Shown here piece after piece: positions 24,957 through 33,102 of a DNA stretch of 40,228 nucleotides. Position 1 is the stretch's first letter. Each line of letters begins with the position of its first letter. The notes under the pieces are model-generated. The model saw only the letters and a list, made by a program, of their open reading frames with translations, made no database searches and was not told the origin of the DNA. A program made the position numbers and the translations under genes. Source of the DNA: a virus; IMG/VR virus record IMGVR_UViG_3300043449_000686, positions 1 to 40,228 of that record; one strand, given 5' to 3'.

Positions 24957-25682
24957 TTACAGCTGCGTATAAATCTGTTTCCATGCATTCTCGACACTCA
25001 TGTCGAACGACTTCGCTTTCAAGTGAGCGCATCTCGCTCCACAGTTAATCGTCTCCGACGACTCAAAGTTAATCATCAACTGTTTCGTAGTCTGGTGACG
25101 ATACATATATCCTATCCCATCCGCTCGTGAACACGCAATCTGCTTGATCTTGCCTGTCAAATCCAAGTCCTTCGACGACACCACAGTGTCAGCCTTTGAG
25201 TCCTTGCCTCCCAGCAACTTCTCGCGTAAGTGTCCAACAAGAATCACATGTTTTGCCATTGGCCTAACCAACGAAAGAACTTCATCAAAGGCTTTCCGCA
25301 ACCAGAAATAACCACTACCCTGCGGTAACTCAAGGACTGACTTTCCTTCAAACGATTTACCAATAACAGACTTACGATACTCTCGTGTCGCGTGGAGTTC
25401 ACACCAGTCCTCAACCCTTGTGATCGTGTCAATAGCAACGACCTTGTATGGGCATCCAGCTTTGACGATTGTTGACGACAACTCAGCAAGTTCAGCAACA
25501 CTGTTAATTTTAATCTTAAGGGCCGAAGCATAATCACTCCCATCTTCCGTATCGACAATCAAACAATCAGGCAGTGAACTCAGGATTGTAGTCTTCCCCA
25601 CTTTAGGAGGACCATAGAGAAGTAGAAGTTTAGGATCGACATGGACTGGTGGTGTTGGTATTGTTGGTAATGTTATTGGCAT
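24957..25682 (-). CDS. Sak4-like RecA-fold ATPase (single-strand annealing/recombination)
   Basis: The 241 residues open with a Pro-rich leader and then LLLLYGPPKVGKTTILSSLP, a Walker A at 24-31, followed by CLIVDTEDGSDY as in phage AAA_24/Sak4 proteins. VVAIDTITRVEDW is Walker B-like, HVILVGHLREKLL is the usual histidine strand, and DLTGKIKQIACSRADGIGYMYR closes the RecA-like core. Sak4 proteins are short RecA relatives that promote annealing together with a phage SSB; a candidate SSB lies two genes downstream. It overlaps the preceding gene by 10 nt. Confidence 0.75.
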   Translation of the reverse strand: MPITLPTIPTPPVHVDPKLLLLYGPPKVGKTTILSSLPDCLIVDTEDGSDYASALKIKINSVAELAELSSTIVKAGCPYKVVAIDTITRVEDWCELHATREYRKSVIGKSFEGKSVLELPQGSGYFWLRKAFDEVLSLVRPMAKHVILVGHLREKLLGGKDSKADTVVSSKDLDLTGKIKQIACSRADGIGYMYRHQTTKQLMINFESSETINCGARCAHLKAKSFDMSVENAWKQIYTQL

Positions 25683-25885
25683 GTGTTTATGATTTTACAG
25701 AATTTGTTTGGGTGACGTTTCTTAAAATCCTCAAAACTAACAAGGTCAACCTTAGCATTAGGATCTCCAGAAGATTCAACTTGAATAGAGAACCCTTCAC
25801 CCTTAAAAGGGTAACCGTCAAGGACTTCTTGTGAAGCGTGAGCTACAAAAACAATGCAACCATGACGTGATGGTAAAGTTTTCAT
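25673..25885 (-). CDS. Unidentified 70-residue protein
   Basis: This short soluble protein starts MKTLPSRHGCIVFVAHASQE and continues with a beta-rich middle (GFSIQVESS) and a basic C-terminus (FEDFKKRHPNKFCKII). I recognise no domain. It is very likely real: its start is coupled to the kinase stop by one base (TAATG at 25885) and its end overlaps the Sak4-like start by 10 nt, the same close packing as in the rest of this operon. Confidence 0.6.
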   Translation of the reverse strand: MKTLPSRHGCIVFVAHASQEVLDGYPFKGEGFSIQVESSGDPNAKVDLVSFEDFKKRHPNKFCKIINTCQ

Positions 25886-26400
25886 TAGATTAATTTGAAA
25901 TAGTTCTTGACAGCATCCACGATTTGACGCTCAAGCCGGAGCTTGGTTTGATCATTCGCAATGTGCATGTCAACGAAGATTTTGTCTTGTTCGACTTCGG
26001 ATGAATGCGTATCACCAAGGTCGAGGCCGGGGCGAGTAATCCGAATGAGCTTGCCACCTTTACGTTTGATCCATTCGGATTCGTTTAGGAAGCGACAGTC
26101 AGTGATCACGACGAGTTCAGTCTCTTTCGGAAACACATACGAGTCAGCTTTCATCAACCAGTAGTCCTCACTCTGACTTCTGCGCCACACTCCAAACTCT
26201 TGCAACAGCTTACGGAACGGAGAAAGATTCTTGTGTGTATTCAGCAAGTTCAGATCCGCTCGTAAGAACTCACAGATCTCTGTCTTCAGTGCATCCGCGA
26301 AAGCCATGCGATACACACGATTTCCGAACGCAGCCTTGAGCGCATCAAAGGCTGTATCTTTTCCTGACTGTTTCTTACCGACTAGTCCTAGGTATTTCAT
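25885..26400 (-). CDS. Deoxynucleoside monophosphate kinase
   Basis: The 171 residues begin MKYLGLVGKKQSGKDTAFDAL, a P-loop at 8-16 of the kind seen in phage dNMP kinases. The pattern continues with YRMAFADALK, RKLLQEFGVW (LLQ.fG), VVITDCRFLNESEWIKRKGG, LIRITRPGL and DTHSSEVE, all typical of this family. It would phosphorylate dNMPs to feed phage DNA synthesis. It overlaps the nuclease gene upstream by 4 nt and the small gene downstream by 1 nt. The length is a little shorter than T4 gp1 but normal for the compact family. Confidence 0.82.
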   Translation of the reverse strand: MKYLGLVGKKQSGKDTAFDALKAAFGNRVYRMAFADALKTEICEFLRADLNLLNTHKNLSPFRKLLQEFGVWRRSQSEDYWLMKADSYVFPKETELVVITDCRFLNESEWIKRKGGKLIRITRPGLDLGDTHSSEVEQDKIFVDMHIANDQTKLRLERQIVDAVKNYFKLI

Positions 26401-27326
26401 ATAGATAGTGGATCGTATTTCTCTTTCACAAATGCTGACCGCAAGAACATATCGTGCTTCTCACGTGTGTTAGATGCGCACGCCTCAAAGAATGCACAAG
26501 CCCTACCATAACCATCAGACTCACATGCAGCATTAAGCATACCCTCACGTGGAAACTCATGGCCCGGCGGCTTATCCAACTGTTGACACAAAGCAAAGAG
26601 TTGCAGATGAAACTCAGTTACGCGATCATCATCGAACGTGAACAGATCGGAGGTTTGATACTTGATCTTGGTCGCATCTTTGTGGATAAACACGCCCTCA
26701 ATAAATGCACCGCGCCGGGGCGCATTGAGCCACATCTGCGCGAGTTGTGATTCAGGACGTAGCTTACAGACTTCAGTCAATCCGATGTAGTAATACATGA
26801 GTTGCACTGACAAACGATACTTGTTGAAATACTCCTCGACTTTGAATGCGCTCGTTGTCTTGTAATCCCGTAACGCTATTGTTCCCTCATTCGTCTTATG
26901 GATACAGATGTCATCCACCGTTCCACACAGAATGACTTCCACATGCTCACCACTGTAGTATGGCACAGCCCATGGAAGTTCTACGAGGGCTTCTTTCCCT
27001 ATCCATACCGTTTCCCAATCCGAGTTCTCCATTGCCCACATTGAACACAACATTCGGAAGTAATTGAAATCGTCAAGGAAATCCTTTCCGTATTTCGTAT
27101 ACATGTTCGGATGGCGATCACGTGCAGCCCATCCCTTCTTCGTTGCGCTGTTAAGTTCCTGTCCGTTGACACGATACTCCGCAACGAAATCGTGGAAGCA
27201 AGTTCCAAACACGATGTCATTCGGAATGAGCTTCTCGCTGTAACCTTCGAGCACGTAACACAACCGTCGTTTGCAAGATGCCTTGCGTAGTGCTGATGAA
27301 TTCAGCATGATGATTCTTTTGGGCAT
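26397..27326 (-). CDS. PD-(D/E)XK nuclease of the RecB/Cas4 type
   Basis: This is a 309-residue protein. LNSSALRKASCKRR with Cys18, then GTCFHDFV (His45), then CGTVDDICI (Asp138/139), then ALRDYKTTSAF (Asp154 and Lys156) followed by YRLSVQLMYYYIG (the Q..Y motif) give the complete RecB-like nuclease signature. A Cys-rich C-terminus (ACESDGYGRACAFFEAC) may hold an Fe-S or Zn site together with the N-terminal Cys, as in Cas4-like proteins. I chose the ATG at 27326, which follows the upstream stop after 1 nt. It would act with the Sak4-like and SSB-like proteins in recombination or end processing. Confidence 0.82.
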   Translation of the reverse strand: MPKRIIMLNSSALRKASCKRRLCYVLEGYSEKLIPNDIVFGTCFHDFVAEYRVNGQELNSATKKGWAARDRHPNMYTKYGKDFLDDFNYFRMLCSMWAMENSDWETVWIGKEALVELPWAVPYYSGEHVEVILCGTVDDICIHKTNEGTIALRDYKTTSAFKVEEYFNKYRLSVQLMYYYIGLTEVCKLRPESQLAQMWLNAPRRGAFIEGVFIHKDATKIKYQTSDLFTFDDDRVTEFHLQLFALCQQLDKPPGHEFPREGMLNAACESDGYGRACAFFEACASNTREKHDMFLRSAFVKEKYDPLSI

Positions 27327-27327
27327 A

Positions 27328-27612
27328 TCAGTTCTTCTTTCCGTGTAACAACTCACGCATCGCTAGAAACTTTTCATCCGTCATCTCCGCAAAGTCTATG
27401 TTCTTAATCATAGATCGAACGCCCGCCGACTGCTTCACCGCCTGAGTCTTGACCTTGCTACTTACACCAACGCGAGGCAGCAACATTCCTTTGGTGGACT
27501 CAACGGCGGGGCGAGTGAACTTGAAGTATGGCTCTAACATCTTCAGAAGTTCAGCATCTGGAATTGCTTCCAGTCCAGATGCAGGCAGATCGAGAAGTTG
27601 TTCGATGGTCAT
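27328..27612 (-). CDS. Unidentified 94-residue basic protein
   Basis: The protein starts MTIEQLLDLPASGLEAIPD and has a central Lys/Val/Ser-rich stretch (SSKVKTQAVKQSAGVRS) and a charged C-terminal helix (MTDEKFLAMRELLHGKKN). No domain is recognised. It overlaps the preceding gene by 4 nt (27609-27612) and is followed 1 nt later by the nuclease start, so it is probably co-translated and may be a nuclease partner. Function unknown. Confidence 0.6.
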   Translation of the reverse strand: MTIEQLLDLPASGLEAIPDAELLKMLEPYFKFTRPAVESTKGMLLPRVGVSSKVKTQAVKQSAGVRSMIKNIDFAEMTDEKFLAMRELLHGKKN

Positions 27613-28268
27613 GCTCCAGTCTTCTCCCTCCTGATGTGCAAGTTATACGAATCCAGTGTCACCACTTTCATCGGATCACCTAGCATTCCTGCCGACTCAA
27701 CCAATGCCTTCACAGTCTCTTGATCCTCCGGTGCAAGAAACACACCATCATTGATTCGCAACTCCACCTTATCCGAATTCTCCATCAACTCATTCACCAG
27801 TGGACGCCACTCAACAGTCACAACATCACGCACAGCAAATGCATCATGCCGAACTAGTGCTTCACGCAACACAGATTGTTGACGCCCATAGTTCATCGCA
27901 TTCTCTTTGAAGCACAGAACCACAGATCTTGGAGTCTTGCGCAACACAACCTTAGCCCGCAATGCATCCAATTGTCCGCCCACATCCAGCATGTCAACTG
28001 CATACGTGAAAGATTGTTGCACCCGTTGATACACAGTGTTGAGTTTCTCTCCATGAGTAGGAGCAAACTCGATGTCTGTTTTCTTCTCAAGCATCTTCAC
28101 GAGATGTGGAAGAATCGCCTTGCCATATTCGACTTTGTAGTAAGTCGGACGTGAGCCATTTGCATAGCGTGATTTGGGGCCAGAAGGTTTAGGTGCAATT
28201 GTTCCACGTTGCGTATCCTCTGGAACATTGCCACTCAAGAAATCCTTTGCATCAATAGCGTTACTCAT
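27609..28268 (-). CDS. Unidentified 219-residue protein downstream of a -24/-12 element
   Basis: The protein starts MSNAIDAKDFLSGNVPEDTQ, with AAGGA about 8 nt before the ATG at 28268; a longer start at 28301 would lack a ribosome binding site. It is soluble and mixed alpha/beta, with a basic segment at about 20-45 (PKPSGPKSRYANGSRP) and charged helices (ILPHLVKMLEKKTD). No family recognised. The sigma-54-like element at 28285-28300 would start RNA only about 6 nt before this ATG, so either the promoter serves a nearly leaderless message or it is not functional here. Confidence 0.6.
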   Translation of the reverse strand: MSNAIDAKDFLSGNVPEDTQRGTIAPKPSGPKSRYANGSRPTYYKVEYGKAILPHLVKMLEKKTDIEFAPTHGEKLNTVYQRVQQSFTYAVDMLDVGGQLDALRAKVVLRKTPRSVVLCFKENAMNYGRQQSVLREALVRHDAFAVRDVVTVEWRPLVNELMENSDKVELRINDGVFLAPEDQETVKALVESAGMLGDPMKVVTLDSYNLHIRREKTGA

Positions 28269-28284
28269 ATCGTAAATCCTTATC

Positions 28285-28300
28285 AGCAGGATGTATGCCA
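28285..28300 (-). promoter_or_regulatory. Sigma-54 -24/-12 element 1
   Basis: On the minus strand the sequence is TGGCATACATCCTGCT, with GG and GC exactly 10 nt apart as sigma-54 requires (consensus TGGCAC-N5-TTGCW). It lies directly downstream of the activator gene. It differs at only 3 of 16 bases from element 3. The expected start of RNA is near 28274, very close to the ATG at 28268, which weakens this copy. Confidence 0.5.
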
Positions 28301-28320
28301 CATTTGTATGTGCTCATATA

Positions 28321-29199
28321 TCAGAGTGAATCAATACCCAACACTTGCTTTCGGAGGAACCAATGTTGAAGCTGACGGATGTTACCTCTGAGTTCAGCAC
28401 GTCGACTGAACAAATGTTCAGCATCCTCTTCCGTTCCACCATACAGTTTCGCCAACAACTTGAAGTCTTCGAGACAGCGTTCACGTATGGGTTTGAGTTC
28501 CACTTCAAACACAGCAAGACGGAAATACAAATCCATACGGAACTCTTGATCATTGACCGCTGACCACAGATGTTTGTGTGTAGCACTCACGAATCGACAG
28601 GAGATTTCTTCGTCAGCATTCGATCCAACACGACGGACCACTTTGTTCTGGATTGCACGTAGCAGCTTCGGTTGCATCGGCTTGGGAAGATCACCGATTT
28701 CATCCAGAAAGATTGTGCCATCTCGTGCTTCCTGCAACAGTCCCGGTCTGTCGGTATATGCGCCAGTGAATGCACCCTTGCAATGACCGAATAGTTCGGA
28801 CTCGATCAAGTTCTCACTGATTGCTGCACAGTTGATAGCTACGAACTTCCCGAAGCGAGTATTGTGCAACGCTCTGGCGATGAACTCTTTACCAGTTCCA
28901 CTCTCTCCTTGAATCAGAACAGGATGATTCAGTGGAGCTAGTTTCTTGATCTGTTCTTTCATGTTGAGCAAGTCTGGATCGGCAGTGACAAATCGATCAA
29001 GCCAAGCCATAGATGGCTGACCGGGCTGGACTGTTGGTGAAGCAGGCGGAGCCTTAGGGATTTGCATGGTCATCTGCCGGGCTTCACGATCGGAGATGAT
29101 TGACTCTGCACGCAACATGTTGATCCGTTCACGTTGTGATGGACCAGACATTGCTGCACGGAACCTACGCATCTCTGCTGCTTTTTCTTCTGATGTCAT
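28321..29199 (-). CDS. Sigma-54-dependent transcription activator (NtrC-type AAA+), without sensor or DNA-binding domain
   Basis: The 292 residues carry a full activator core: Walker A GESGTGKE (98-105), the sigma-54 contact loop GAFTGA (142-147, in ESELFGHCKGAFTGAY), Walker B GTIFLDEIGD (161-170), the arginine-finger region FRMDLYFRL (220-228) and the lid RGNIRQLQ (271-278). The GAFTGA loop is intact, so it should be able to open sigma-54 promoters. The first 75 residues show no receiver, GAF or PAS domain, and the protein stops about 14 residues after GNIRQL, so the usual Fis-type helix-turn-helix is absent, with no frameshifted remainder downstream. It overlaps the upstream gene by 4 nt. 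It is likely made in the ligase operon and activates the sigma-54-like elements at 34872 and 35579. Confidence 0.9.
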   Translation of the reverse strand: MTSEEKAAEMRRFRAAMSGPSQRERINMLRAESIISDREARQMTMQIPKAPPASPTVQPGQPSMAWLDRFVTADPDLLNMKEQIKKLAPLNHPVLIQGESGTGKEFIARALHNTRFGKFVAINCAAISENLIESELFGHCKGAFTGAYTDRPGLLQEARDGTIFLDEIGDLPKPMQPKLLRAIQNKVVRRVGSNADEEISCRFVSATHKHLWSAVNDQEFRMDLYFRLAVFEVELKPIRERCLEDFKLLAKLYGGTEEDAEHLFSRRAELRGNIRQLQHWFLRKQVLGIDSL

Positions 29200-29519
29200 A
29201 TTAGTTGGAGTTGAGGAGTGGATTGAGGTTTCTGACGTTGACGTTTGTTGTTTCCTGGCTTTTCGTTACCAAATATTCTAGCACACCATGCTGACCATAG
29301 TGAGTGCGCCCGGTTTCCATAGAATGTTTCCGTTCGACGTGATCCGAATTCAAATGTCACGTAGAATCTCCAGTGATCAGCTTGTGACAGCGAGCGTTTC
29401 TCATGCATCGGCACACCAAGATATGTTGGGACAGGAGGCAGTGCTGTGCACCTCATGCCGAACTCATTCTCCCAGCCTTTCGTAGCGATGGAGACTTTCC
29501 GCAAATCAATGACTCTCAT
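29196..29519 (-). CDS. Unidentified 107-residue protein
   Basis: The protein starts MRVIDLRKVSIATKGWENEF and includes HWRFYVTFEFGSRRTETFYG and a strongly basic C-terminus (NEKPGNNKRQRQKPQ), suggesting nucleic-acid contact. No domain recognised. It overlaps both neighbours by 4 nt, at the ligase end (29516-29519) and at the activator start (29196-29199), so all three are probably translated together. Confidence 0.6.
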   Translation of the reverse strand: MRVIDLRKVSIATKGWENEFGMRCTALPPVPTYLGVPMHEKRSLSQADHWRFYVTFEFGSRRTETFYGNRAHSLWSAWCARIFGNEKPGNNKRQRQKPQSTPQLQLI

Positions 29520-30412
29520 AGAGATACATCGTGAGGGTTACGGAATCGCTTAAATACAGGACAGCGGGGCGCTTCTTTCACACCGCACTTTTGTGATTCG
29601 TATTCGACTATACGACCCTGTAATGAAGCACGTTCACTCCAGAGTTTAGCACGCAAGTCAGCATCAAATCCTGTGCCGATACTGAACGCGACATTCGTGT
29701 CAATGTCTCGCACTAACAGTGACCCTAGCGTTCCCGCTGGAATCTTACCGCTCTTCTTATGTGACCGTTTCGATAACCCCAGTTCCGACTGGAATGCAGC
29801 GTTCGTGTTCGTCATCTGCTCCACTGCACACAACACAATCGCTTTACCTGTGACCATTGGTTTCCATTTCACCATCTCCTGCTTCGTCATTGTGGATTGA
29901 CCGCACTTGTAGAAAGATTCTGGACAGCGAAGAACGAGGCCTTCATGTTTGTATGCAATAGACAGGTCATATAGATCTTGCAGTTCTTTTCTGCTGTGAC
30001 ACATGTTGTAGTATGCATGCACTACATTAAGTAATCCAGCACAGCGACCATACAAAAGTTCATGATCAAGATACCGCTGCCTCTCTCGAAAGCATGTATT
30101 ATCTACAGCCCAATCAAATACGTGATACTCAATAGCACTTGCATCAGCATCCTCAGTCATCACGATGGATTCGATATCTTGGAATGGCATTCTATACTTG
30201 AACAGTTCGCCATCAAACCCATTCGGAATGATCGGATTCTCAACCATCGCTCGCAACTGCCTATTCACAATCGGCTTCATCGACTTCGACAATGCCTTGC
30301 CATCTACCTTGATACACCGGATTCCATCCCGTTTGAATCCAGCGTAAACTGGAAGACGAATGTCATCAAGTGATGTCATTGTTACTGCCCGCATTGGTCT
30401 TGTGATTTTCAT
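29516..30412 (-). CDS. ATP-dependent DNA ligase
   Basis: This 298-residue protein has the nucleotidyltransferase motifs in order: motif I YAGFKRDGIR with the likely adenylated Lys27, motif III FDGEL (67-71) with YHVFDW nearby, motif IV EGLVLR (157-162) and motif V VKWKP (181-185). A C-terminal OB-like part follows (GTLGSLLVRDIDTNVAFSIG, then LRAKLW). I chose the ATG at 30412, which has AGGA 8 nt upstream inside the end of the helicase C-half gene; longer in-frame starts would add a Met/Arg-rich tail. It seals nicks in newly made or repaired phage DNA. It overlaps the next gene by 4 nt. Confidence 0.85.
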   Translation of the reverse strand: MKITRPMRAVTMTSLDDIRLPVYAGFKRDGIRCIKVDGKALSKSMKPIVNRQLRAMVENPIIPNGFDGELFKYRMPFQDIESIVMTEDADASAIEYHVFDWAVDNTCFRERQRYLDHELLYGRCAGLLNVVHAYYNMCHSRKELQDLYDLSIAYKHEGLVLRCPESFYKCGQSTMTKQEMVKWKPMVTGKAIVLCAVEQMTNTNAAFQSELGLSKRSHKKSGKIPAGTLGSLLVRDIDTNVAFSIGTGFDADLRAKLWSERASLQGRIVEYESQKCGVKEAPRCPVFKRFRNPHDVSL

Positions 30413-30416
30413 AATG

Positions 30417-31634
30417 TTATTCCTGTTCTTCATCCTCTTCCTCATCCACATCTGCACCACCACTATCATCCACAATCTCTGTCACTTTGTTACCCTCACT
30501 ATCGAAGCTCACCTTGTGATTCTCTGCTGCGTCAACAATACAGTCTTCCCATGACTCACGTTGACGCACCACCTCTCGCAAACAACGCAACTTCTGTGAC
30601 ACCTTGTCAGCGATGTGTTCCTCAATGGTTCCTTTGAAGAACACCATCGTCTGAATCGTTTCGGACAGAGACGTCAAGCGCGGAGCACGACCGAGTCCTT
30701 GCACAAGTTCGATTGCGGAATAACACGGGGCGATGATTGACTCTCGCGGTAGCAGGTCTGGCTTACAGTGGTGCAGACTCAATCCCACACCACCCGCTTT
30801 GAACGTGAACAAACAGATCTTGCTCTTGCCTTCTTGAAACCTATCAATCTCTTCCTGTCGTTGAGTCTTCGATTGCGTTCCGAGTTGCATGTTTTGCAAA
30901 TCATCAGCAGTGATAGTCTTGAGTCCAGCTTGTGTGAGCTTAGCCCGGTCGTCCAGTTCCTGTGACAAATCCACAGTGCTCACAACCTTGCTCTCGTCAC
31001 TATCGCTCACTACACACAGTCGCACGTTTAGCGCTTTCAACAGTTCAAGATCCTCTGGCGAAAACAACTTGAACTTAGACTCAGGTATTCGTTTCTCCTT
31101 CAGCTTCACCTTACCATCACTCGTGAACATACCACCCATACCACCCCAGATGATACTGATGTCACTGCGTTTGTATCCATGCTTGTTCATCAGCACTTTG
31201 ATTGTAGCGGCGATAGACTCCTTGAACTTATACGCTACTACTGCTGCTTTACCACGCGAACAGATGTCATGAGCCATGTCAGCAACATCCTCATGTCGAA
31301 TGAGTTCAGCACTCTGCGAGAACTTCATCATTGCGACGAGCTTCTGAAACGTGCCAAGCTCTTTCATACCGCCCTTGATCAGTTCCATCTCACGTTCATA
31401 TCGTTCCCATGTGAACTTGTATTGCTCGCGTTGTTTGTCATTGCGGAACTCGATAAGTTTGACCCGATTGCGGGCAGGGAACTTAGCCTTCACACCCTTG
31501 ATGTCAATGATGTAAGGCTTCATCGCCTTGATCAATCGCTCCATTGCGGGCGGATCGTAAGCATCAACGGATGCGGGCGCTGCGATTGTTGCTGACCACG
31601 TAGGCCAGACTGCGTTTGTTATGTGGCCGTTCAT
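30417..31634 (-). CDS. SNF2-type helicase, C-terminal motor half of a split gene
   Basis: The 405 residues hold only the second RecA-like lobe of a SNF2-family helicase: motif IV region AAVVAYKFKESIAATIKVL, motif V FTFKAGGVGLSLHH (277-289), motif VI QGLGRAPRL (312-320), then VFFKGTIEEHIADKV. It opens with TNAVWPTWSATIAAP and MERLIKAMKPYIIDIKGV, which in intact phage SNF2 helicases follows the SATP motif. That motif ends the separate gene at 33173-34216. No Walker A is present, so alone it cannot be an ATPase. The C-terminus is very acidic (DVDEEEDEEQE). It starts 1 nt after the preceding stop and ends 4 nt before the ligase start. Confidence 0.82.
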   Translation of the reverse strand: MNGHITNAVWPTWSATIAAPASVDAYDPPAMERLIKAMKPYIIDIKGVKAKFPARNRVKLIEFRNDKQREQYKFTWERYEREMELIKGGMKELGTFQKLVAMMKFSQSAELIRHEDVADMAHDICSRGKAAVVAYKFKESIAATIKVLMNKHGYKRSDISIIWGGMGGMFTSDGKVKLKEKRIPESKFKLFSPEDLELLKALNVRLCVVSDSDESKVVSTVDLSQELDDRAKLTQAGLKTITADDLQNMQLGTQSKTQRQEEIDRFQEGKSKICLFTFKAGGVGLSLHHCKPDLLPRESIIAPCYSAIELVQGLGRAPRLTSLSETIQTMVFFKGTIEEHIADKVSQKLRCLREVVRQRESWEDCIVDAAENHKVSFDSEGNKVTEIVDDSGGADVDEEEDEEQE

Positions 31635-31635
31635 A

Positions 31636-32031
31636 TTACAGATCTAGTTTACCTTTGATGATGTCACGTTCAGTTTGCTCCAGAGCCTTGATCATGGGGA
31701 GAGGGTTAGGTTTATATCCGAGACGCTTGTTATAATAAGCATGAAATGGTGATTGTTTTTCATCAGCATCATCAGACTCTTCATCACAAGGAACATTGCC
31801 TCGTGACATATAGAGAGAGCATGTAGCGCAGTTGCTATGACGCAAACACAAAGAACAATTCGCGTTACTTGGCGTAGGTAATTCTGCTCGCGTCACATCA
31901 TGCTTCTTCAAGCTCTCTTCCGTCAACCCCCTCCATTTACGGATCGAGTGTTGCACTGCTTCAAGCTCAGATGTAACTGCATGAGATGCAGGCACTGGCA
32001 TGAATTCTTCCATCCATGTTTGTAGGCTCAT
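31636..32031 (-). CDS. Cys-rich 131-residue protein in the helicase gap
   Basis: The start is MSLQTWMEEFMPVP; the ATG at 32031 overlaps the upstream stop (ATGA) and has AAGGA 8 nt before it. A cluster of cysteines (CSLCLRHSNCATCSLYMSRG, then PC) with three CxxC-like pairs suggests a metal site, as in a group of uncharacterised phage proteins that share the ending CxxCPL. The C-terminus (KPNPLPMIKALEQTERD) is helical. It lies between the two halves of the SNF2 helicase. Function unknown. Confidence 0.6.
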   Translation of the reverse strand: MSLQTWMEEFMPVPASHAVTSELEAVQHSIRKWRGLTEESLKKHDVTRAELPTPSNANCSLCLRHSNCATCSLYMSRGNVPCDEESDDADEKQSPFHAYYNKRLGYKPNPLPMIKALEQTERDIIKGKLDL

Positions 32032-32348
32032 AGTTTTATTCCTTTCACCTTGCATAGTGCGATGGTTCGTTGTTGCCATGAGGCGTGCGCTGCGGCGCGT
32101 CCATTTCCACACTCAAGGTATAGGGTTTCGATATATTTGTTAATATAAAGTTCAGCATTCATACTCTCTTCCACCATCCAACAGAGATGGAGGAGTTCCG
32201 TGTCGAGGACTTCTTTGTAATTACCTGCTGAATACTTAAAGACTGGTCTCCAAAATAAACCAGCATCACCTTGTGGAGAACCATTGCATATAATGTCCGG
32301 CAACATCTTCGCGAGTGCCTGCTTTAGTTGTGTGTCTGTGAATTCCAT
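32028..32348 (-). CDS. Unidentified 106-residue protein in the helicase gap
   Basis: The protein starts MEFTDTQLKQALAKMLPDII. It is helical, with a Trp/Cys-containing core (LHLCWMVEESMNAELYINKY) and a C-terminus that resembles short phage proteins of unknown role (RAAAHASWQQRTIALCKVKG). It has no ribosome binding site that I can see (leader TTTTAATCT) and is coupled to the next gene by ATGA. No domain recognised. Confidence 0.55.
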   Translation of the reverse strand: MEFTDTQLKQALAKMLPDIICNGSPQGDAGLFWRPVFKYSAGNYKEVLDTELLHLCWMVEESMNAELYINKYIETLYLECGNGRAAAHASWQQRTIALCKVKGIKL

Positions 32349-32361
32349 AGATTAAAATTAT

Positions 32362-32562
32362 TCAATCCAAATTATCTACCCATATCCCCGCATCCCTCAA
32401 AATAGCAAGACTAATTTGATAATCAGACTCTAGCCGCTTTTCTTCATTTCGGGCAACTTGCGCGGCGTGCTTTAGAGCATCTTGCTGAATTTGCTTAACA
32501 AGCACAACCCATTCAGTCCTAAATGGCAGATTAGGACGCAACCATAATTCTGCATTTTTCAT
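32362..32562 (-). CDS. Small phage protein with an IQxDAL helix (paralogue 1)
   Basis: The 66 residues have the central helix VKQIQQDALKHAAQVAR, a pattern seen in many small phage proteins of unknown role and shared with the neighbouring gene (VNQIQLDAMREGMRRAATI). The ending is DAGIWVDNLD. It lies in the helicase gap with short spacers on both sides. The two are probably a tandem duplication that has diverged. Confidence 0.6.
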   Translation of the reverse strand: MKNAELWLRPNLPFRTEWVVLVKQIQQDALKHAAQVARNEEKRLESDYQISLAILRDAGIWVDNLD

Positions 32563-32569
32563 AATTAAA

Positions 32570-32839
32570 TTACTCTAAATCTTTCTCAGTTAGTTGTTCT
32601 GCGGCGGAGAGGATTGCTTGCTTACGTAGCACTAGTGCATCACATACTAGTTTATGTAGATACACGGTCCCGTTCTTGTCTAGTATTGTTGCCGCCCTCC
32701 GCATGCCTTCACGCATAGCGTCGAGTTGGATTTGATTGACGGTGTCAAGGTCAAGATTGTCATAGTCTCTCCAATCCGCGCCTTCAGTAGTTCCTGCTTC
32801 TTTTACCCATTCTTCTGCTGATTTCATTTTCATACTCAT
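32570..32839 (-). CDS. Small phage protein with an IQxDAM helix (paralogue 2)
   Basis: The 89 residues start MSMKMKSAEEWVKEAG, a common opening for small phage proteins, and contain VNQIQLDAMREGMRRAATIL, resembling the helix of the next gene downstream. In-frame ATGs at codons 3 and 5 are alternative starts. Its first ATG overlaps the upstream stop (ATGA at 32836-32839). Function unknown. Confidence 0.6.
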   Translation of the reverse strand: MSMKMKSAEEWVKEAGTTEGADWRDYDNLDLDTVNQIQLDAMREGMRRAATILDKNGTVYLHKLVCDALVLRKQAILSAAEQLTEKDLE

Positions 32840-33087
32840 ATATTATATCTCCCGTTCACTCCTGCATCATACCAACCGTAAGGTTCCACTACAGGTGATC
32901 CAACATCAGCCCGGCGACGGAGTCCAGATGTATGTTTCCGTTTCAAATCCATCCCTTCGATGTCGTAGCAGGGCTTACAAACCGGAGTGTTGTGCTTCAT
33001 CTTAAACATTGGTTTGCCACAGTAACACAACCTGACTTTCGGTTTCGGCCCTCGTTTCTTTTGTAGATGTTTGGGTATTCTTGGCAT
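32836..33087 (-). CDS. Zinc-ribbon-like basic protein
   Basis: The 83 residues begin MPRIPKHLQKKRGPKPKVRL, a strongly basic tail with an AT-hook-like RGPKPK, followed by CYCGKPMFKMKHNTPVCKPC, which offers a Zn site (CxC...CxxC). DNA or RNA binding is likely. It lies in the helicase gap. No family named. Confidence 0.62.
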   Translation of the reverse strand: MPRIPKHLQKKRGPKPKVRLCYCGKPMFKMKHNTPVCKPCYDIEGMDLKRKHTSGLRRRADVGSPVVEPYGWYDAGVNGRYNI

Positions 33088-33102
33088 AGCATACGCATGT
33101 AG

